62,139 bases of DNA. Origin: Candidatus Gastranaerophilales bacterium (lineage in GTDB: Bacteria; Cyanobacteriota; Vampirovibrionia; Gastranaerophilales; Gastranaerophilaceae). This document shows positions 16,139 through 25,862 of the stretch, in pieces; the stretch's first letter is position 1; the number at the start of each line of letters is the position of its first letter. Made by a program: the position numbers and the translations under genes. The stretch covers positions 1 through 62,139 of the forward strand of contig CALUWH010000011.1 of NCBI GenBank assembly GCA_944324435.1, in the 5' to 3' direction. Below the pieces are notes generated by a model. It was not told where the DNA came from. It saw nothing but the letters and a program-made list of their open reading frames with translations, and ran no database searches.

Positions 16139-17083
16139 ATGTATGTAAACAAGTGCATTAAATGTGGTGCGGAATTTGAAACAAAAAACCCCAAAAGAGT
16201 GATATGTCCTAACTGTCTCTATGCAGACAAAGGCAGTGAATCGTCAGATGAAAAACCTATGCAGAGCTACAGTTCCTATAGCTCCTACTCAACTGAGTCT
16301 CGACCAAGAAGTTATGAAAGACCGCAGCAAGGCGGATACCGCAATAACAACTACCAGAGAAGAGATAACAGAGGTGGTCAGCAAGGCGGATATCAAAGAC
16401 GTGATAATAACAGACCGCAGCGCAGACCTGATAATAGAGGCGGATTTAGAAATAATTATGCAAGCGCAAGACCGCAGGGACCAAAACGTCCTATGCAGAA
16501 AAAATCTAAGCCTGCAAGACCGTTACTTATAAGCAAAGAGCAATTGGAGCAAATTGAAGTCTTGTATAAAGCCATGCTTCCGCTTCCAAACCCTGATGCA
16601 CATGAAGTAATTGGCGCAAAATTAGGAATTGAACCGCAAAAAGTATTTTTCGGGATAAATCTTGTAAGACAAAAATTGATGCTTCCAAAATTGCCTTTCC
16701 CGAAAAGAAAACTTGCAATTTCTCCTGATCAGATGATGGCAATTAAGGCTCTTTATGAACCGTTATTACCTTTGCCGCCAATTGGCTGTCATAAAATTAT
16801 TGCTGCCCAGCTTAAAATGGACGAATGGCGAGTTCACGTCGGGATTAAGTTAATACGTGCTCAAATGGGCTTAGGCCGCTGGAATGAAGACAGAGCAGAT
16901 AAACCGGCTGATTATATGGTAGCAAAACATACAAGACCGTCAAGCGAAGAAAAAGTTCCTGTTGCCGTAGAAGCCGCAAAGCCTGATGCTAATGCAGAAG
17001 AGCCGTTAGAGGCTGCACCTGAGGTTGTTGAAGAAAAACCAAAACGCGGAAGAAAACCTAAGAAGAAAGAAGATGAAGAATAA
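16139..17083 (+). CDS. zinc-ribbon, RGG-rich putative RNA-binding protein
   Basis: A 314-residue protein of unusual design. Residues 6-26 are a CxxC...CxxC zinc ribbon (CIKC, CPNC). Residues 35-120 are a low-complexity, disordered region rich in Ser/Tyr and then in Arg/Gly/Asn/Gln (QQGGY and DNRGG repeats). Residues 125-245 are two tandem copies of a 60-residue helical unit with a shared L-x-L-P-x-P-x-x-x-x-H core. The tail is acidic then Lys/Arg-rich (KRGRKPKKK). This design suggests RNA binding and possibly condensate formation. It occupies the slot before rimM-trmD where ribosomal or KH-domain genes often lie, and rimM starts inside its last codons. No named family is recognised. Confidence 0.75.
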   Translation: MYVNKCIKCGAEFETKNPKRVICPNCLYADKGSESSDEKPMQSYSSYSSYSTESRPRSYERPQQGGYRNNNYQRRDNRGGQQGGYQRRDNNRPQRRPDNRGGFRNNYASARPQGPKRPMQKKSKPARPLLISKEQLEQIEVLYKAMLPLPNPDAHEVIGAKLGIEPQKVFFGINLVRQKLMLPKLPFPKRKLAISPDQMMAIKALYEPLLPLPPIGCHKIIAAQLKMDEWRVHVGIKLIRAQMGLGRWNEDRADKPADYMVAKHTRPSSEEKVPVAVEAAKPDANAEEPLEAAPEVVEEKPKRGRKPKKKEDEE

Positions 17084-17585
17084 CTTTATATCTGTAGGTA
17101 AAATTCTTAATTTTCACGGTGTTCAGGGGGAAGCAAAACTTGGTTATTCCAAAAATAGAGAAGAATTTATCTCTAAGCTTAAACAAGTTTATGTATTAGT
17201 TGATAATAAATACGAACTACTAGAAATTACAAGGGTAAGATTTACCCCCAAGTGCGGAATTATTAAGTTTAAAGGGATAAATACCTTAAACGATATTTTG
17301 CCGTACAAAAATCAGATTTTATACGTTCCGGAAGAAACCGCACGTGAATTTCTGGAGGAGGATGAATTTTTGATAGACGAACTTGTAGGACTGGATGTCT
17401 ACGATGGCGACCAAAAAGTCGGGGCGGTTGTGGGAGTTTCTAATAACGGTGCAAGTGATTTATTGTCGGTAAAAACTTTGTCCAAAAAGATTAGCCTTGT
17501 GCCGTTTGTTAAAGCAATAGTTCTTTCTGTTGATATAAAGAACCGCAAGATTCAAATTAATAACATTGAGGGACTTCTGGAATGA
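17073..17585 (+). CDS. rimM: 16S rRNA processing protein RimM
   Basis: About 170 residues from the ATG at 17073, which overlaps the previous stop by 11 bp; an earlier frame start at 17025 would lie deep inside that gene. RimM assists maturation of the 30S head. The N-terminal domain has FISVGKILNFHGVQGEAKL; the middle has the PRC-barrel motif (EFLIDELVGLDVYDG) and the conserved VPFVKAIVLSVD. The 4-bp overlap with trmD is the usual arrangement. Confidence 0.93.
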   Translation: MKNNFISVGKILNFHGVQGEAKLGYSKNREEFISKLKQVYVLVDNKYELLEITRVRFTPKCGIIKFKGINTLNDILPYKNQILYVPEETAREFLEEDEFLIDELVGLDVYDGDQKVGAVVGVSNNGASDLLSVKTLSKKISLVPFVKAIVLSVDIKNRKIQINNIEGLLE

Positions 17586-18274
17586 GGTTTGATGTACTAA
17601 CTTTATTTCCGGAGTTGATTCACTCTCATCTGGATTTTAGTATAATGAAGCGTGCTGTAGAAGATGGGATAATAGAAGTTAATACCGTTAACCCGAGAGA
17701 CTATACACTTGACAAACATAAAAAAGTCGATGATACGCCTTATGGAGGCGGTGCCGGTATGGTATTAATGCCGCAGCCTTATGTGGATGCTTATGAGGCA
17801 GTAAATAGGGCAGAAAAAAGTATTACTTTGATGATGACACCGCAGGGTGAGCCCTTCACGGATGCTATTTCAAACGAGCTTGCTGAATATGAACAAATAA
17901 TAATTCTCTGTGGGCATTATGAGGGCTTTGACGAGAGAATAAGAGAAATTATTAAACCAAGAGAAATTTCTATTGGTGATTTTGTGCTGACGGGCGGCGA
18001 GCTTCCGGCTCTTTGTATTATAGATAGTGTGTCAAGAAAAATTGAAGGAACATTAGGGAAAATAGAATCTGCACACGATGACAGTTTTTCAGACGGACTA
18101 TTAGAATATCCGCAATACACAAAACCACGAGAATATCGTGGTCTGGTAGTTCCAGAGGTGTTATTAAACGGAAACCACAAGCTTATTGAAGAGTTTCGTT
18201 ACGAACAAAAACTTAAAAGAACAAAGGAGAGACGACCGGACTTGTTTGAGAAATTAAAAAATAAGCCGTTTTAA
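17582..18274 (+). CDS. trmD: tRNA (guanine-N1)-methyltransferase
   Basis: A 230-residue SPOUT-class methyltransferase that makes m1G37 in tRNAs with G36G37. MRFDVLTLFPELI at the start, PYGGGAGMVLMPQP, CGHYEGFDERIRE and IGDFVLTGGELPAL (the deep trefoil-knot AdoMet site) are intact. Translationally coupled to rimM by an ATGA overlap and last gene of the operon. Confidence 0.96.
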   Translation: MRFDVLTLFPELIHSHLDFSIMKRAVEDGIIEVNTVNPRDYTLDKHKKVDDTPYGGGAGMVLMPQPYVDAYEAVNRAEKSITLMMTPQGEPFTDAISNELAEYEQIIILCGHYEGFDERIREIIKPREISIGDFVLTGGELPALCIIDSVSRKIEGTLGKIESAHDDSFSDGLLEYPQYTKPREYRGLVVPEVLLNGNHKLIEEFRYEQKLKRTKERRPDLFEKLKNKPF

Positions 18275-18289
18275 CATAAACCTAAGAAA

Positions 18290-18314
18290 GAGGTAAGATA
18301 TAACACCTTACCTC
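18290..18314. terminator. hairpin between convergent trmD and kinase genes
   Basis: Inverted repeat GAGGTAAG / CTTACCTC with a 9-nt loop in the short gap between two convergent genes. T-runs are weak on both sides, so termination is plausible rather than certain. Confidence 0.4.
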
Positions 18315-18323
18315 GCTCCATAG

Positions 18324-19208
18324 CTATCTCTCAAAATTATTAGTAATAGTGTGAATATACTCCAAAATCTGGGAAAAATATGCTAGATTAGTATCTCCAT
18401 TAATAATGATATCAGCTTCAGCCCTATAAGGCTGAACATATTTTTCACCTGCAACCAGAATATATTCCCAGTGTTTTTTTGCATTTTCTAAATCTTGATT
18501 ACGCTCGGTGCAAGCCCTTGTCATAAATCGTTCTCTTCTGATGTTTATATCTGTTTCAACATAAACTTTAATATCAAAAATATCCTTGTTGTCGCCAAAC
18601 ATAGATGCCATACCTTCAACAACAACAACTTTATTTGAAGGTACGTATTTAGCCTTAGGTACAGAAACGCCTGTACCGTTAAGTAAATATTCCGGAGAAT
18701 ACACGTCCTCACCGTGTGAAATCTTGTCCAAATCCTCCTTTAAGACATCCAGCTGAAAACTGTTAGGCGAATCAACATCATAGCCGTTGTCTCTAAGGTT
18801 ATCAAATGTGCCATATTCTTTTATAAGTTCTGATATATCGTTAAAATAGTTATCTGTTGTCAGTATCGTAACCGGCATATTAAACTTTTTGATAACATTT
18901 TCAATTTCTCTGCATATTGTGGATTTCCCGGACGCAGATTCCCCTGTTATCCCTATCATAATCCTTTTTGAAGGATTTGTGATAAGTCTCCTTGAAAACT
19001 TCTGTATAAAATCATACCGAACCTCTACAAAAATTGGTTCGGCAGCTTTATTATCATACGCAAGAACTTGTTTAAATTTGGATTGCAGATAAAACGCAAG
19101 GAGTTCACGCCCTGTTTTCTGATTAAAATCAGGCTTTAAAATCTTATCAGGGGAATTTAATTCCTTTTCTATTAAATGGGAAATCCCGGTTTTATCATCT
19201 TCTGTCAT
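18324..19208 (-). CDS. uridine kinase/phosphoribulokinase-family kinase
   Basis: A 294-residue P-loop kinase. The Walker A motif GITGESASGKST lies near residue 90, after an N-terminal extension of about 80 residues not found in E. coli Udk. TTDNYFNDISEL and DSPNSFQLDVLKEDL match the uridine-kinase substrate region, and VVVVEGMASMF is the Walker B-like strand. It probably phosphorylates a nucleoside or related alcohol; the substrate is not certain because of the divergent flanks. Confidence 0.75.
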   Translation of the reverse strand: MTEDDKTGISHLIEKELNSPDKILKPDFNQKTGRELLAFYLQSKFKQVLAYDNKAAEPIFVEVRYDFIQKFSRRLITNPSKRIMIGITGESASGKSTICREIENVIKKFNMPVTILTTDNYFNDISELIKEYGTFDNLRDNGYDVDSPNSFQLDVLKEDLDKISHGEDVYSPEYLLNGTGVSVPKAKYVPSNKVVVVEGMASMFGDNKDIFDIKVYVETDINIRRERFMTRACTERNQDLENAKKHWEYILVAGEKYVQPYRAEADIIINGDTNLAYFSQILEYIHTITNNFER

Positions 19209-19274
19209 ACTTTGTATCCGATATTTTTATATTATAACTGCAAGAAATTTAAAGGTAAAGAGGGTAAATTTACT

Positions 19275-20861
19275 TTATGACTCAAAAAGCTCGCTGATTT
19301 TATCTGCAATATCTCTTGGATCAATTTCCTGCGTAACTTTATTTATGTCTTGTGCCATCTGGTAGAGCTTTGCAGCCTCAACCTTATCTCCTATAATTGA
19401 AGTTGCCCGAGCCAAATTAAAATGTGCAAGTGCGTAATTAGGGTTAGCTTCTACAGCTTTTTTGAATAGCTCTATAGCCTTATTCACTCTGCCTAAATCA
19501 TCAAGATATATAACACCCAGATTGTTGTATGCAATATCATACGAATTATTATACTTAATTGCAAGCTCATAAGACTTAATAGCTTCTTCAGTGTCGCCCT
19601 TCCCCCAGTACAGAAAGCCCAGATTGCAGTGTATTTTAGCATTATGCGGCTGCAGCTCCAGAGCCTGTCTGTATACAGCAAGTGCATTTTTATAATCTTC
19701 TTTATCATAAAAAGCACTACCTAAATTTACATATATATCAATATCTTCTGGAGTTAAAACATAAGCTGTCTGATATGCAGAAATTGCAGCATCAGGGTCT
19801 GATTTATTTTCCTGATATACAAATCCCATCGTTTGCGCAATAACACTTGTCCATGTTCTGTTAGGGTTAAGAGTGATTGCGTTTTGATAATTTGAAATAG
19901 CCAAATCAAACTCACCTTTTATATAATAAATGTTTGCAAGATTTGAGTATAAATCCGGAATCGTTGGTGCCATTGCAATTAATTTATTATAAATATCAAT
20001 AGCTTGATTATAGTCGCCCTGTTCTTCATAAGCCCTGCAAAGATGTCTGTATGCAGCTATATTAAATGGATCTAGCCATATTGCCATTTTATATTCAGTA
20101 ATCGCATCCTCAAAATATCCTGTAGAAAGGTATATATCACCAAGTACACAATAAAGAGGCGCAAATCCCGGAGCAGTCTCTATAGCCAATTTATAAAGCT
20201 CAATAGCTTTCGGAAAGTCTTTTAGTTGTATTGCATAAAATCCACTCAAAAATATTGGCAGAAAACGCAGATATAGTATATTTTTTACGATATTTTCCCT
20301 CGCAATTTTATCAAACGGAGAAAGAAGTATAGAAAGTATTTTTTCGCCGAATGCTTTAATTTTTGTACCTGTATTCTTAAAAGAAGATGCATCATAAAGC
20401 TTATACAACAAAAAGTGAGCGCTTGATGAGCCAAAGCGCGAACATAGAATCGCAGCCTGTGCAGCATCTATAGCATCAGTAAAGTGTGCTTTTTTTACAA
20501 AAGTTTCTGCAAGCATATAATAAGCTTCATAATAATGATTTTTCTTTTCAAGGGCGAGTGTGAGATAGTTTATTGCCTTATCTAAATCTCCCTTATGATA
20601 AAATGCAACGCCTATCTTGTAATATATTTCAGGAGAATCAATCAGAGATTCCATAGCAAGCTGGTATTCAGTGATAGCCTCATCTATATACTGACAGGCG
20701 TTAAAAATATCCAGATGCCATTTCATGTATAAATCACCCAGTCTTACATGAAGCGCCGGATTTGACGGGTCCTTTTGCAGGTCAAGCCGGCATCTTTCTA
20801 TTTGATCGTACATTTTATTTTTTGTTGACTTTATGGAGCCATTATCTGCTAACTTTTTCAT
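19275..20861 (-). CDS. TPR-repeat protein (paralogue of 31902-33545)
   Basis: About 528 residues from the ATG at 20861, next to the stop of the PilZ-like gene; an upstream in-frame ATG at 20888 lies within that gene. It consists of roughly a dozen tetratricopeptide repeats (for example VNLGSAFYDKEDYKNALAVY and CNLGFLYWGKGDTEEAIKSY) interrupted near residues 180-215 by a hydrophobic segment. No catalytic domain. The C-terminal ending of this protein and that of the 31902-33545 protein match closely (YLDxLG ... YxLAxFNLxRA ... ITQE), so they are paralogues. TPR arrays usually scaffold protein complexes. Its partners are unknown. Confidence 0.8.
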   Translation of the reverse strand: MKKLADNGSIKSTKNKMYDQIERCRLDLQKDPSNPALHVRLGDLYMKWHLDIFNACQYIDEAITEYQLAMESLIDSPEIYYKIGVAFYHKGDLDKAINYLTLALEKKNHYYEAYYMLAETFVKKAHFTDAIDAAQAAILCSRFGSSSAHFLLYKLYDASSFKNTGTKIKAFGEKILSILLSPFDKIARENIVKNILYLRFLPIFLSGFYAIQLKDFPKAIELYKLAIETAPGFAPLYCVLGDIYLSTGYFEDAITEYKMAIWLDPFNIAAYRHLCRAYEEQGDYNQAIDIYNKLIAMAPTIPDLYSNLANIYYIKGEFDLAISNYQNAITLNPNRTWTSVIAQTMGFVYQENKSDPDAAISAYQTAYVLTPEDIDIYVNLGSAFYDKEDYKNALAVYRQALELQPHNAKIHCNLGFLYWGKGDTEEAIKSYELAIKYNNSYDIAYNNLGVIYLDDLGRVNKAIELFKKAVEANPNYALAHFNLARATSIIGDKVEAAKLYQMAQDINKVTQEIDPRDIADKISELFES

Positions 20862-20862
20862 T

Positions 20863-21465
20863 CTAATTCCCATCGGTATTATATACATACATGTAATAAA
20901 GAAGAGTCTGACGATTATCCTCTGTCATCATCGAATATGTTATTGTGTATTCATTTTCGTATACTGGATCTACATCTGTGACTATTGCGGTAAAATTTAT
21001 TATACCATAATCCTCCGGTAAAATTAATTCACAAGAACATATTGCATCCTGTACAAACTCTGTTTCTGAATAAAATTTAAGAGACTCTGCTGTTATTTCA
21101 ATAGTCTTAGCAACAGTGGAACTCTCACCGCATTTGATATTCAAAATTTCTATAGCTTTGATTGAAGGCATATCCTCGCTTGCAGTAAATCTCATTGCAT
21201 TATAGTCTAATTCTACAGAGAACTCTTCTTCCAGCGGAGAACTTATCACTACAGTATTAAAATCCACTGTGCCTACTTTGGAAAAAGCCTTTGCTGTAAG
21301 ACGCGCACCTACATCCAGGAATTCTATGTAGCGCATGAAGTATGGCGGCAGTTCTATCACGATTCTATCATCTTTAACATTTGTAATAGAACAGGACATC
21401 TCTACCAAATTCTCTTCTTTTGGGAAAAATAAACTTATTCTCTGTCCGGGTTTTAATAAATCCAT
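20863..21465 (-). CDS. YcgR/PilZ-like protein with degenerate c-di-GMP site
   Basis: 200 residues from the ATG at 21465. The N-terminal half (LLKPGQRISLFFPKEENL, then RIVIELPPYF) resembles the PilZN/YcgR N-terminal barrel. The C-terminal half has the PilZ-like strand pattern (VAKTIEITAESLKFYSE), but the RxxxR and the D-x-S-x-x-G signature needed for c-di-GMP binding are missing. It is therefore a PilZ-type fold without obvious ligand residues, or a distant family. It precedes the TPR gene with no gap. It starts almost at the predicted transcription start (see 21475-21503). Confidence 0.6.
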   Translation of the reverse strand: MDLLKPGQRISLFFPKEENLVEMSCSITNVKDDRIVIELPPYFMRYIEFLDVGARLTAKAFSKVGTVDFNTVVISSPLEEEFSVELDYNAMRFTASEDMPSIKAIEILNIKCGESSTVAKTIEITAESLKFYSETEFVQDAICSCELILPEDYGIINFTAIVTDVDPVYENEYTITYSMMTEDNRQTLLYYMYVYNTDGN

Positions 21466-21474
21466 ACTAAAAAT

Positions 21475-21503
21475 ATTATAGCCCCAGCACACCAAAAAAA
21501 CAA
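21475..21503 (-). promoter_or_regulatory. promoter for PilZ-like gene; transcript probably leaderless
   Basis: TTGTTT (21498-21503), 17 bp, TATAAT (21475-21480) on the minus strand. Only nine bases lie between the -10 and the ATG at 21465, so transcription would start at or within about 3 nt of the start codon, and no ribosome-binding site can fit. Confidence 0.6.
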
Positions 21504-21538
21504 TGATTTATACTCATTCAAATGAACTAACTTCATAA

Positions 21539-24500
21539 TTAATACGGTATATTATCGACAAACTCCGGCACCTTAACATCACCCAGCGGAACATCTTTTT
21601 GTCTCAATGATTTTTGCGTATAAGATATCCAGTTAAACATAATAACCGAACTTGGTTTATCAATAACACCATTAATAATACTCCTGAACTCTTTTGTATT
21701 ATTGGCAGGAAGCTGCGGAAGTTTTTCAAAATCTTCCGGCAGAATATTATATTTAGTATCTTCTCCTGTCAGCATGACCATAAGTTTATTCATCGAAAAG
21801 TCTCCAAAAGCACCAAGTCCGGAGATTATTTCATCTGATAAACGTCCCAGCACGATAAGTTTTGCATAATCGTTAGCCGGATTATACTGTCCCTTTATGA
21901 ATAGCGTCATTAGAGGGCCTTGCGACTGAAGCATGTTTATATTTGCAATTCCGTCTTTGAGGTGAATATCTCCTCTTAGATATTTAAACAATCCGGTATC
22001 TTTTAGAGTAATTGCCTTGGTTACAACGCTCAGGGATGTTCTTAGCATGCTGTCTGCAATAACGTTCTGTGCGTAAAGAAGGTGCTCCAATTTCCCTAAA
22101 GACTCCATACGGCCGTTATGTACTATAAATAGGATATCTCCATTCAGAGTCCGCTTTGTTGACAAGTCACCGCATAATTTTGAGTCAAAATCCATTATAC
22201 CGCTTATGGTCTCATTTCTGGCTGATATTACATCAAATATAGGAGCGGCACTTACGCCTCTTGCCTGAATCTGGGAGTCAAAATGTTCATCTTTTAAGTT
22301 GAAATCGAGACTTCCTGCAAGTTTGCCATTAAAAATTTCTGAAGAGATATTTTTGGCAGAAAGCTTGTTGTCTTTTAATGTAAAATCACTGCTTAAAGCT
22401 GAAAAATATAATGGAGAACTGTAAATATTAACAAGAGCTCTTTCCGCATAAAATTTACCTTCTTTAACAACAATAGGTATACTCTTCAATAACGGGCTAT
22501 CTTTGTACATTAAAATTGTGTCTGTATTGGTATATTTTGATTTAATATTAATATTTTTTATGGTGAGAGCTTTTGATATATCAGTAAATAATGTAGAGTT
22601 GATGCTGAAGGCGGAGTCTGCAATTTTAACCTGGGGTGCATTTACTACTGCAATATTCTTATTGAAATCAATTGTCATATTATTAACGGCCATCTGCATA
22701 AACTGGTTGACAGCATTTTGTAATGATATCTGTCCGACAACTTCCGGCTGATTTGGCTTGCCATTTACAAAGATATCGCCTTTTAGTTGCGCAACTGTGT
22801 CAAATAGATTTATGTTGAGCTGCTGCGGTATGAATACTCTAATATTCTTAAATGTTGGATCTGTTATGTTTTCAATATTTCCATTAACGATGATTTTTTT
22901 AGAGCCTTTAAGGTTTGCCTTAAAATCATTTTGGAAACGACCATTGAATGTTGATACTGACAGGTCATCTATTTTTAGAGTATTGTCGGTAATTTTTGAC
23001 GATAAATTGATTATAGCAGGCTCATCCAAGATGACAGCATTTTCTAAAAGTATTTGTGAATTTAGGTTCTGAACATCTCTGTTGCCATTGAATACAAGCT
23101 TTACAGGATAAACTATTGAATATTTATTTAAGCTTTTAATATCTCTTGAATTTATAAATCCGTCCATACTAACATTAAACGTTTGATTTTTGGTATTATA
23201 ATCCATTATATCGGCTTTTGCCGTTAGTTTAGAGTTCGCCATAAAGATATTTGTACTTGGCACTCTAATAGAGTCCCTGTCAATGTTAACTTTAAGAAGC
23301 GGAACTTTTATCTGTTCTGTCTGAGGGGTTTGCAAGATTATATTATTTACGTATGCAGTATTATCTTTGTTAGTATCTATTTTAAGCGATGTAAAACTTA
23401 GGCTGCCTTTTTCGTTTTGAGCTTTAAAATTATCTATTTGCAGATTTTCTGTATGCGAAATACTGTTTCCTGTTCCGCTTATATTTGCAACAAGAGACAC
23501 AATGCCGTTTTTAACTCCAAAAGAGCCCGGGAAAAGATGTTTGAGTTCAACTTTGTTCATTAACAATTCTATGTCGATATTTTTATCAATCTTTCCTTTT
23601 GCCATAATCGGCGCATTATTAACATAGCCTACAGCATCAGTTATATTTATAACATTATTGGAAAAGTCAATATTTGAACTTATTTTATTAATACTAACTC
23701 CACTTGCTTCTATAGCTGCATCAGATATTTTTAAATACCCCCCGGATTTTATCTTATTAAAATCTCCTTTCAAGCTAAAATCAGCTTCCAAAGTCCCTGT
23801 TATGGAATTTATGATCTTTAGCCCAGAGTAGTCTGCAAGAAGTTTTATCTTGCCATATAAATCTTTAAGTTCAATCTTATCGGTTTTGACCTTCAAATCC
23901 AAACCGGGCTTCTGTGAATTATTTATGATACCGTCTATGTATACTTTTTTATCATTTGTAGCATAGATATTAGACAGCACACCTGTTTTATCACCTAAAA
24001 ATGTTAAGTATATAAAACTTTTAGGGCATTTTTTTGAAGGATCAAGAACTGATATATTATCAATATTAATCAGTCCAGAGATTTGCGGAGTATCGTTTAG
24101 GTTTTTATAAATTTTTAAATCGGCTATTACATCTGATGAAAAGTCTAAGGCTTCCATCTGATTGATAAAGTCGGTAAAATCAAAAGGTCGTGTATTCTCC
24201 GGTAGATCTATGTTAGGAAGTACGGACAAGTCATAAGATATAAACTTTTTATCATTAATAAGGAACTCTCCAATTGAAGAAAATTTAAAATTATTATAAT
24301 TTACAAGTTTTGTTAACTCAATTATAGGGCCTGCGACTTTATATTTTTTGTCTGATTTTTTGTCATAATAGGTTATACTGTAATTTTTGAAAGTCACGTC
24401 TGGAGTTTCATCAAAGTCTTTGCTCCTAAGTTTTGTAATAAAATCAGGCAGGTATTTATCATTAGAACTAAGTTTTACAATAAACTTATCAGCATAGATT

Positions 24501-24802
24501 TTTTTTACAACAGTATCATTTTTAACCAGCGAGGACCAGGGTATAAAGAATTTAACGTTATCAAACTGACCAAATTTTTGTCCGTCCTCATACATCATGT
24601 GCATAACCGGTGCTTTAACTTTTAACGATGGCCCTAATCTCAAAATTAATTTTTCTATATGAATATTTATTCCTAAATCCTTTGTAACTTGACGCTCAAT
24701 TGTCGGAATAAAATGGGACGCATCTATCGGTATAAAACATATTGATATACAAAAAGCCAATATAATAAAAGCTGCAATTATATAATTTCGATATTTTTTC
24801 AT
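21539..24802 (-). CDS. large AsmA-like inner-membrane-anchored protein
   Basis: A 1087-residue protein. It has an N-terminal membrane anchor (residues 6-25) and then a long periplasmic region rich in beta strands. The N-terminal motif after the anchor (VTKDLGINIHIEKLILRLGPSLKVKAP) is typical of AsmA/YhdP/DUF3971-family proteins, and the C-terminus (ISGLGAFGDFSMNKLMVML ... GVIDKPSSVIMFNW) matches the AsmA C-terminal pattern. These proteins form hydrophobic grooves that bridge the two membranes for phospholipid transport. It supports a Gram-negative envelope. It follows the ABC ATPase gene by 2 bp. Confidence 0.8.
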   Translation of the reverse strand: MKKYRNYIIAAFIILAFCISICFIPIDASHFIPTIERQVTKDLGINIHIEKLILRLGPSLKVKAPVMHMMYEDGQKFGQFDNVKFFIPWSSLVKNDTVVKKIYADKFIVKLSSNDKYLPDFITKLRSKDFDETPDVTFKNYSITYYDKKSDKKYKVAGPIIELTKLVNYNNFKFSSIGEFLINDKKFISYDLSVLPNIDLPENTRPFDFTDFINQMEALDFSSDVIADLKIYKNLNDTPQISGLINIDNISVLDPSKKCPKSFIYLTFLGDKTGVLSNIYATNDKKVYIDGIINNSQKPGLDLKVKTDKIELKDLYGKIKLLADYSGLKIINSITGTLEADFSLKGDFNKIKSGGYLKISDAAIEASGVSINKISSNIDFSNNVINITDAVGYVNNAPIMAKGKIDKNIDIELLMNKVELKHLFPGSFGVKNGIVSLVANISGTGNSISHTENLQIDNFKAQNEKGSLSFTSLKIDTNKDNTAYVNNIILQTPQTEQIKVPLLKVNIDRDSIRVPSTNIFMANSKLTAKADIMDYNTKNQTFNVSMDGFINSRDIKSLNKYSIVYPVKLVFNGNRDVQNLNSQILLENAVILDEPAIINLSSKITDNTLKIDDLSVSTFNGRFQNDFKANLKGSKKIIVNGNIENITDPTFKNIRVFIPQQLNINLFDTVAQLKGDIFVNGKPNQPEVVGQISLQNAVNQFMQMAVNNMTIDFNKNIAVVNAPQVKIADSAFSINSTLFTDISKALTIKNINIKSKYTNTDTILMYKDSPLLKSIPIVVKEGKFYAERALVNIYSSPLYFSALSSDFTLKDNKLSAKNISSEIFNGKLAGSLDFNLKDEHFDSQIQARGVSAAPIFDVISARNETISGIMDFDSKLCGDLSTKRTLNGDILFIVHNGRMESLGKLEHLLYAQNVIADSMLRTSLSVVTKAITLKDTGLFKYLRGDIHLKDGIANINMLQSQGPLMTLFIKGQYNPANDYAKLIVLGRLSDEIISGLGAFGDFSMNKLMVMLTGEDTKYNILPEDFEKLPQLPANNTKEFRSIINGVIDKPSSVIMFNWISYTQKSLRQKDVPLGDVKVPEFVDNIPY

Positions 24803-24804
24803 AC

Positions 24805-25839
24805 TTAAATAACTTCTCCGCTGTCTTTATCAAAGAAATACATGTTTTCAACAGAAATTCTCAATTCAATTTTATCACCAATAGGATAATCAAGCGGAAG
24901 TTTTGCGCAACATTTATTTCCGTTCAAGTAAAAATATGCAATTCTATCTCCGCCCGTCATCTCTACGATTTCAGGATTTACAATAATTTCTGTATTTCCG
25001 CAAATCATTTTTTCGGCTCTTATTCCTGCCGTAACTTCTTTTCGTCCTCCTAAATCTCTATTGCAATTAAATCCGGCACCATTTATTTCAAAATAATTAT
25101 TTTCAAGTTTTATGTCAATAAAGTTCATTTGTCCGATAAACCCTGCGACAAACTTGTTTTTAGGGCTGTTATATATTACCTCCGGTGTATCCACCTGCTG
25201 AATTTTTCCCTTGTCAAGAACAACTATTCTATCTCCCATTGTAAGTGCTTCTGTCTGGTCATGGGTGACATACACAAATGTTGTCTGCAGCTTTTGGTGC
25301 AGTTTTTTTATTTCAGAGCGCATTTGTACCCTCAAGTTAGCATCCAGATTTGATAATGGCTCATCCATCAAAAAAACTTTAGGGTTTCTTACAATCGCAC
25401 GCCCGAGAGCTACTCGCTGCCGCTGCCCCCCTGAGAGCTGCTTGGGTTTTCTATCTAAAAGCTCATCAAGGTTAAGAGATTTTGCAACATCTCGAACCTT
25501 TTTATCGATTTCATCTTTAGGGTATTTACGCATTTTAAGACCGAAGGCGATGTTTTCATATACACTCATGTGCGGATACAGAGCATAGCTCTGGAATACG
25601 AATGCAATATCTCTGTCTTTCGGATGTATATTATTTACTACACTGTTATCAATAAGGATTTCTCCTGATGTAATATCTTCAAGTCCTGAAATAAGTCTTA
25701 ATATAGTTGACTTTCCGCAGCCGGAAGAACCTACCAGAACAATAAATTCTTTATCTTTTATTTCCAAATTTATATTATCAATAATATTCTTTTTGCCATC
25801 ATAACTCTTAACAAGGTTTTTTAATATTACGCTGCTCAT
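24805..25839 (-). CDS. ABC transporter ATPase, MsmX/UgpC/MalK type
   Basis: A 344-residue ATPase. It has Walker [10 protein letters not shown], a Q-loop ([20 protein letters not shown]), signature LSGGQRQR, Walker [14 protein letters not shown], switch His in VTHDQTE, and a C-terminal OB-like regulatory domain of the CUT1/MalK family (residues 240-344). Such ATPases energise sugar or glycerol-phosphate importers and may be shared. No permease or binding-protein gene is next to it; it sits between a kinase-like gene and AsmA in one operon. Its importer must be encoded elsewhere. Confidence 0.88.
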   Translation of the reverse strand: MSSVILKNLVKSYDGKKNIIDNINLEIKDKEFIVLVGSSGCGKSTILRLISGLEDITSGEILIDNSVVNNIHPKDRDIAFVFQSYALYPHMSVYENIAFGLKMRKYPKDEIDKKVRDVAKSLNLDELLDRKPKQLSGGQRQRVALGRAIVRNPKVFLMDEPLSNLDANLRVQMRSEIKKLHQKLQTTFVYVTHDQTEALTMGDRIVVLDKGKIQQVDTPEVIYNSPKNKFVAGFIGQMNFIDIKLENNYFEINGAGFNCNRDLGGRKEVTAGIRAEKMICGNTEIIVNPEIVEMTGGDRIAYFYLNGNKCCAKLPLDYPIGDKIELRISVENMYFFDKDSGEVI

Positions 25840-25862
25840 CTAAACCTCTTCATACTCCTAAC

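Noticed and set aside
25211-25588. 125-codon plus-strand frame inside the ABC ATPase gene
   Set aside because: Antisense shadow of a well-conserved ATPase; Arg/Ser/Cys-rich and without a ribosome-binding site.
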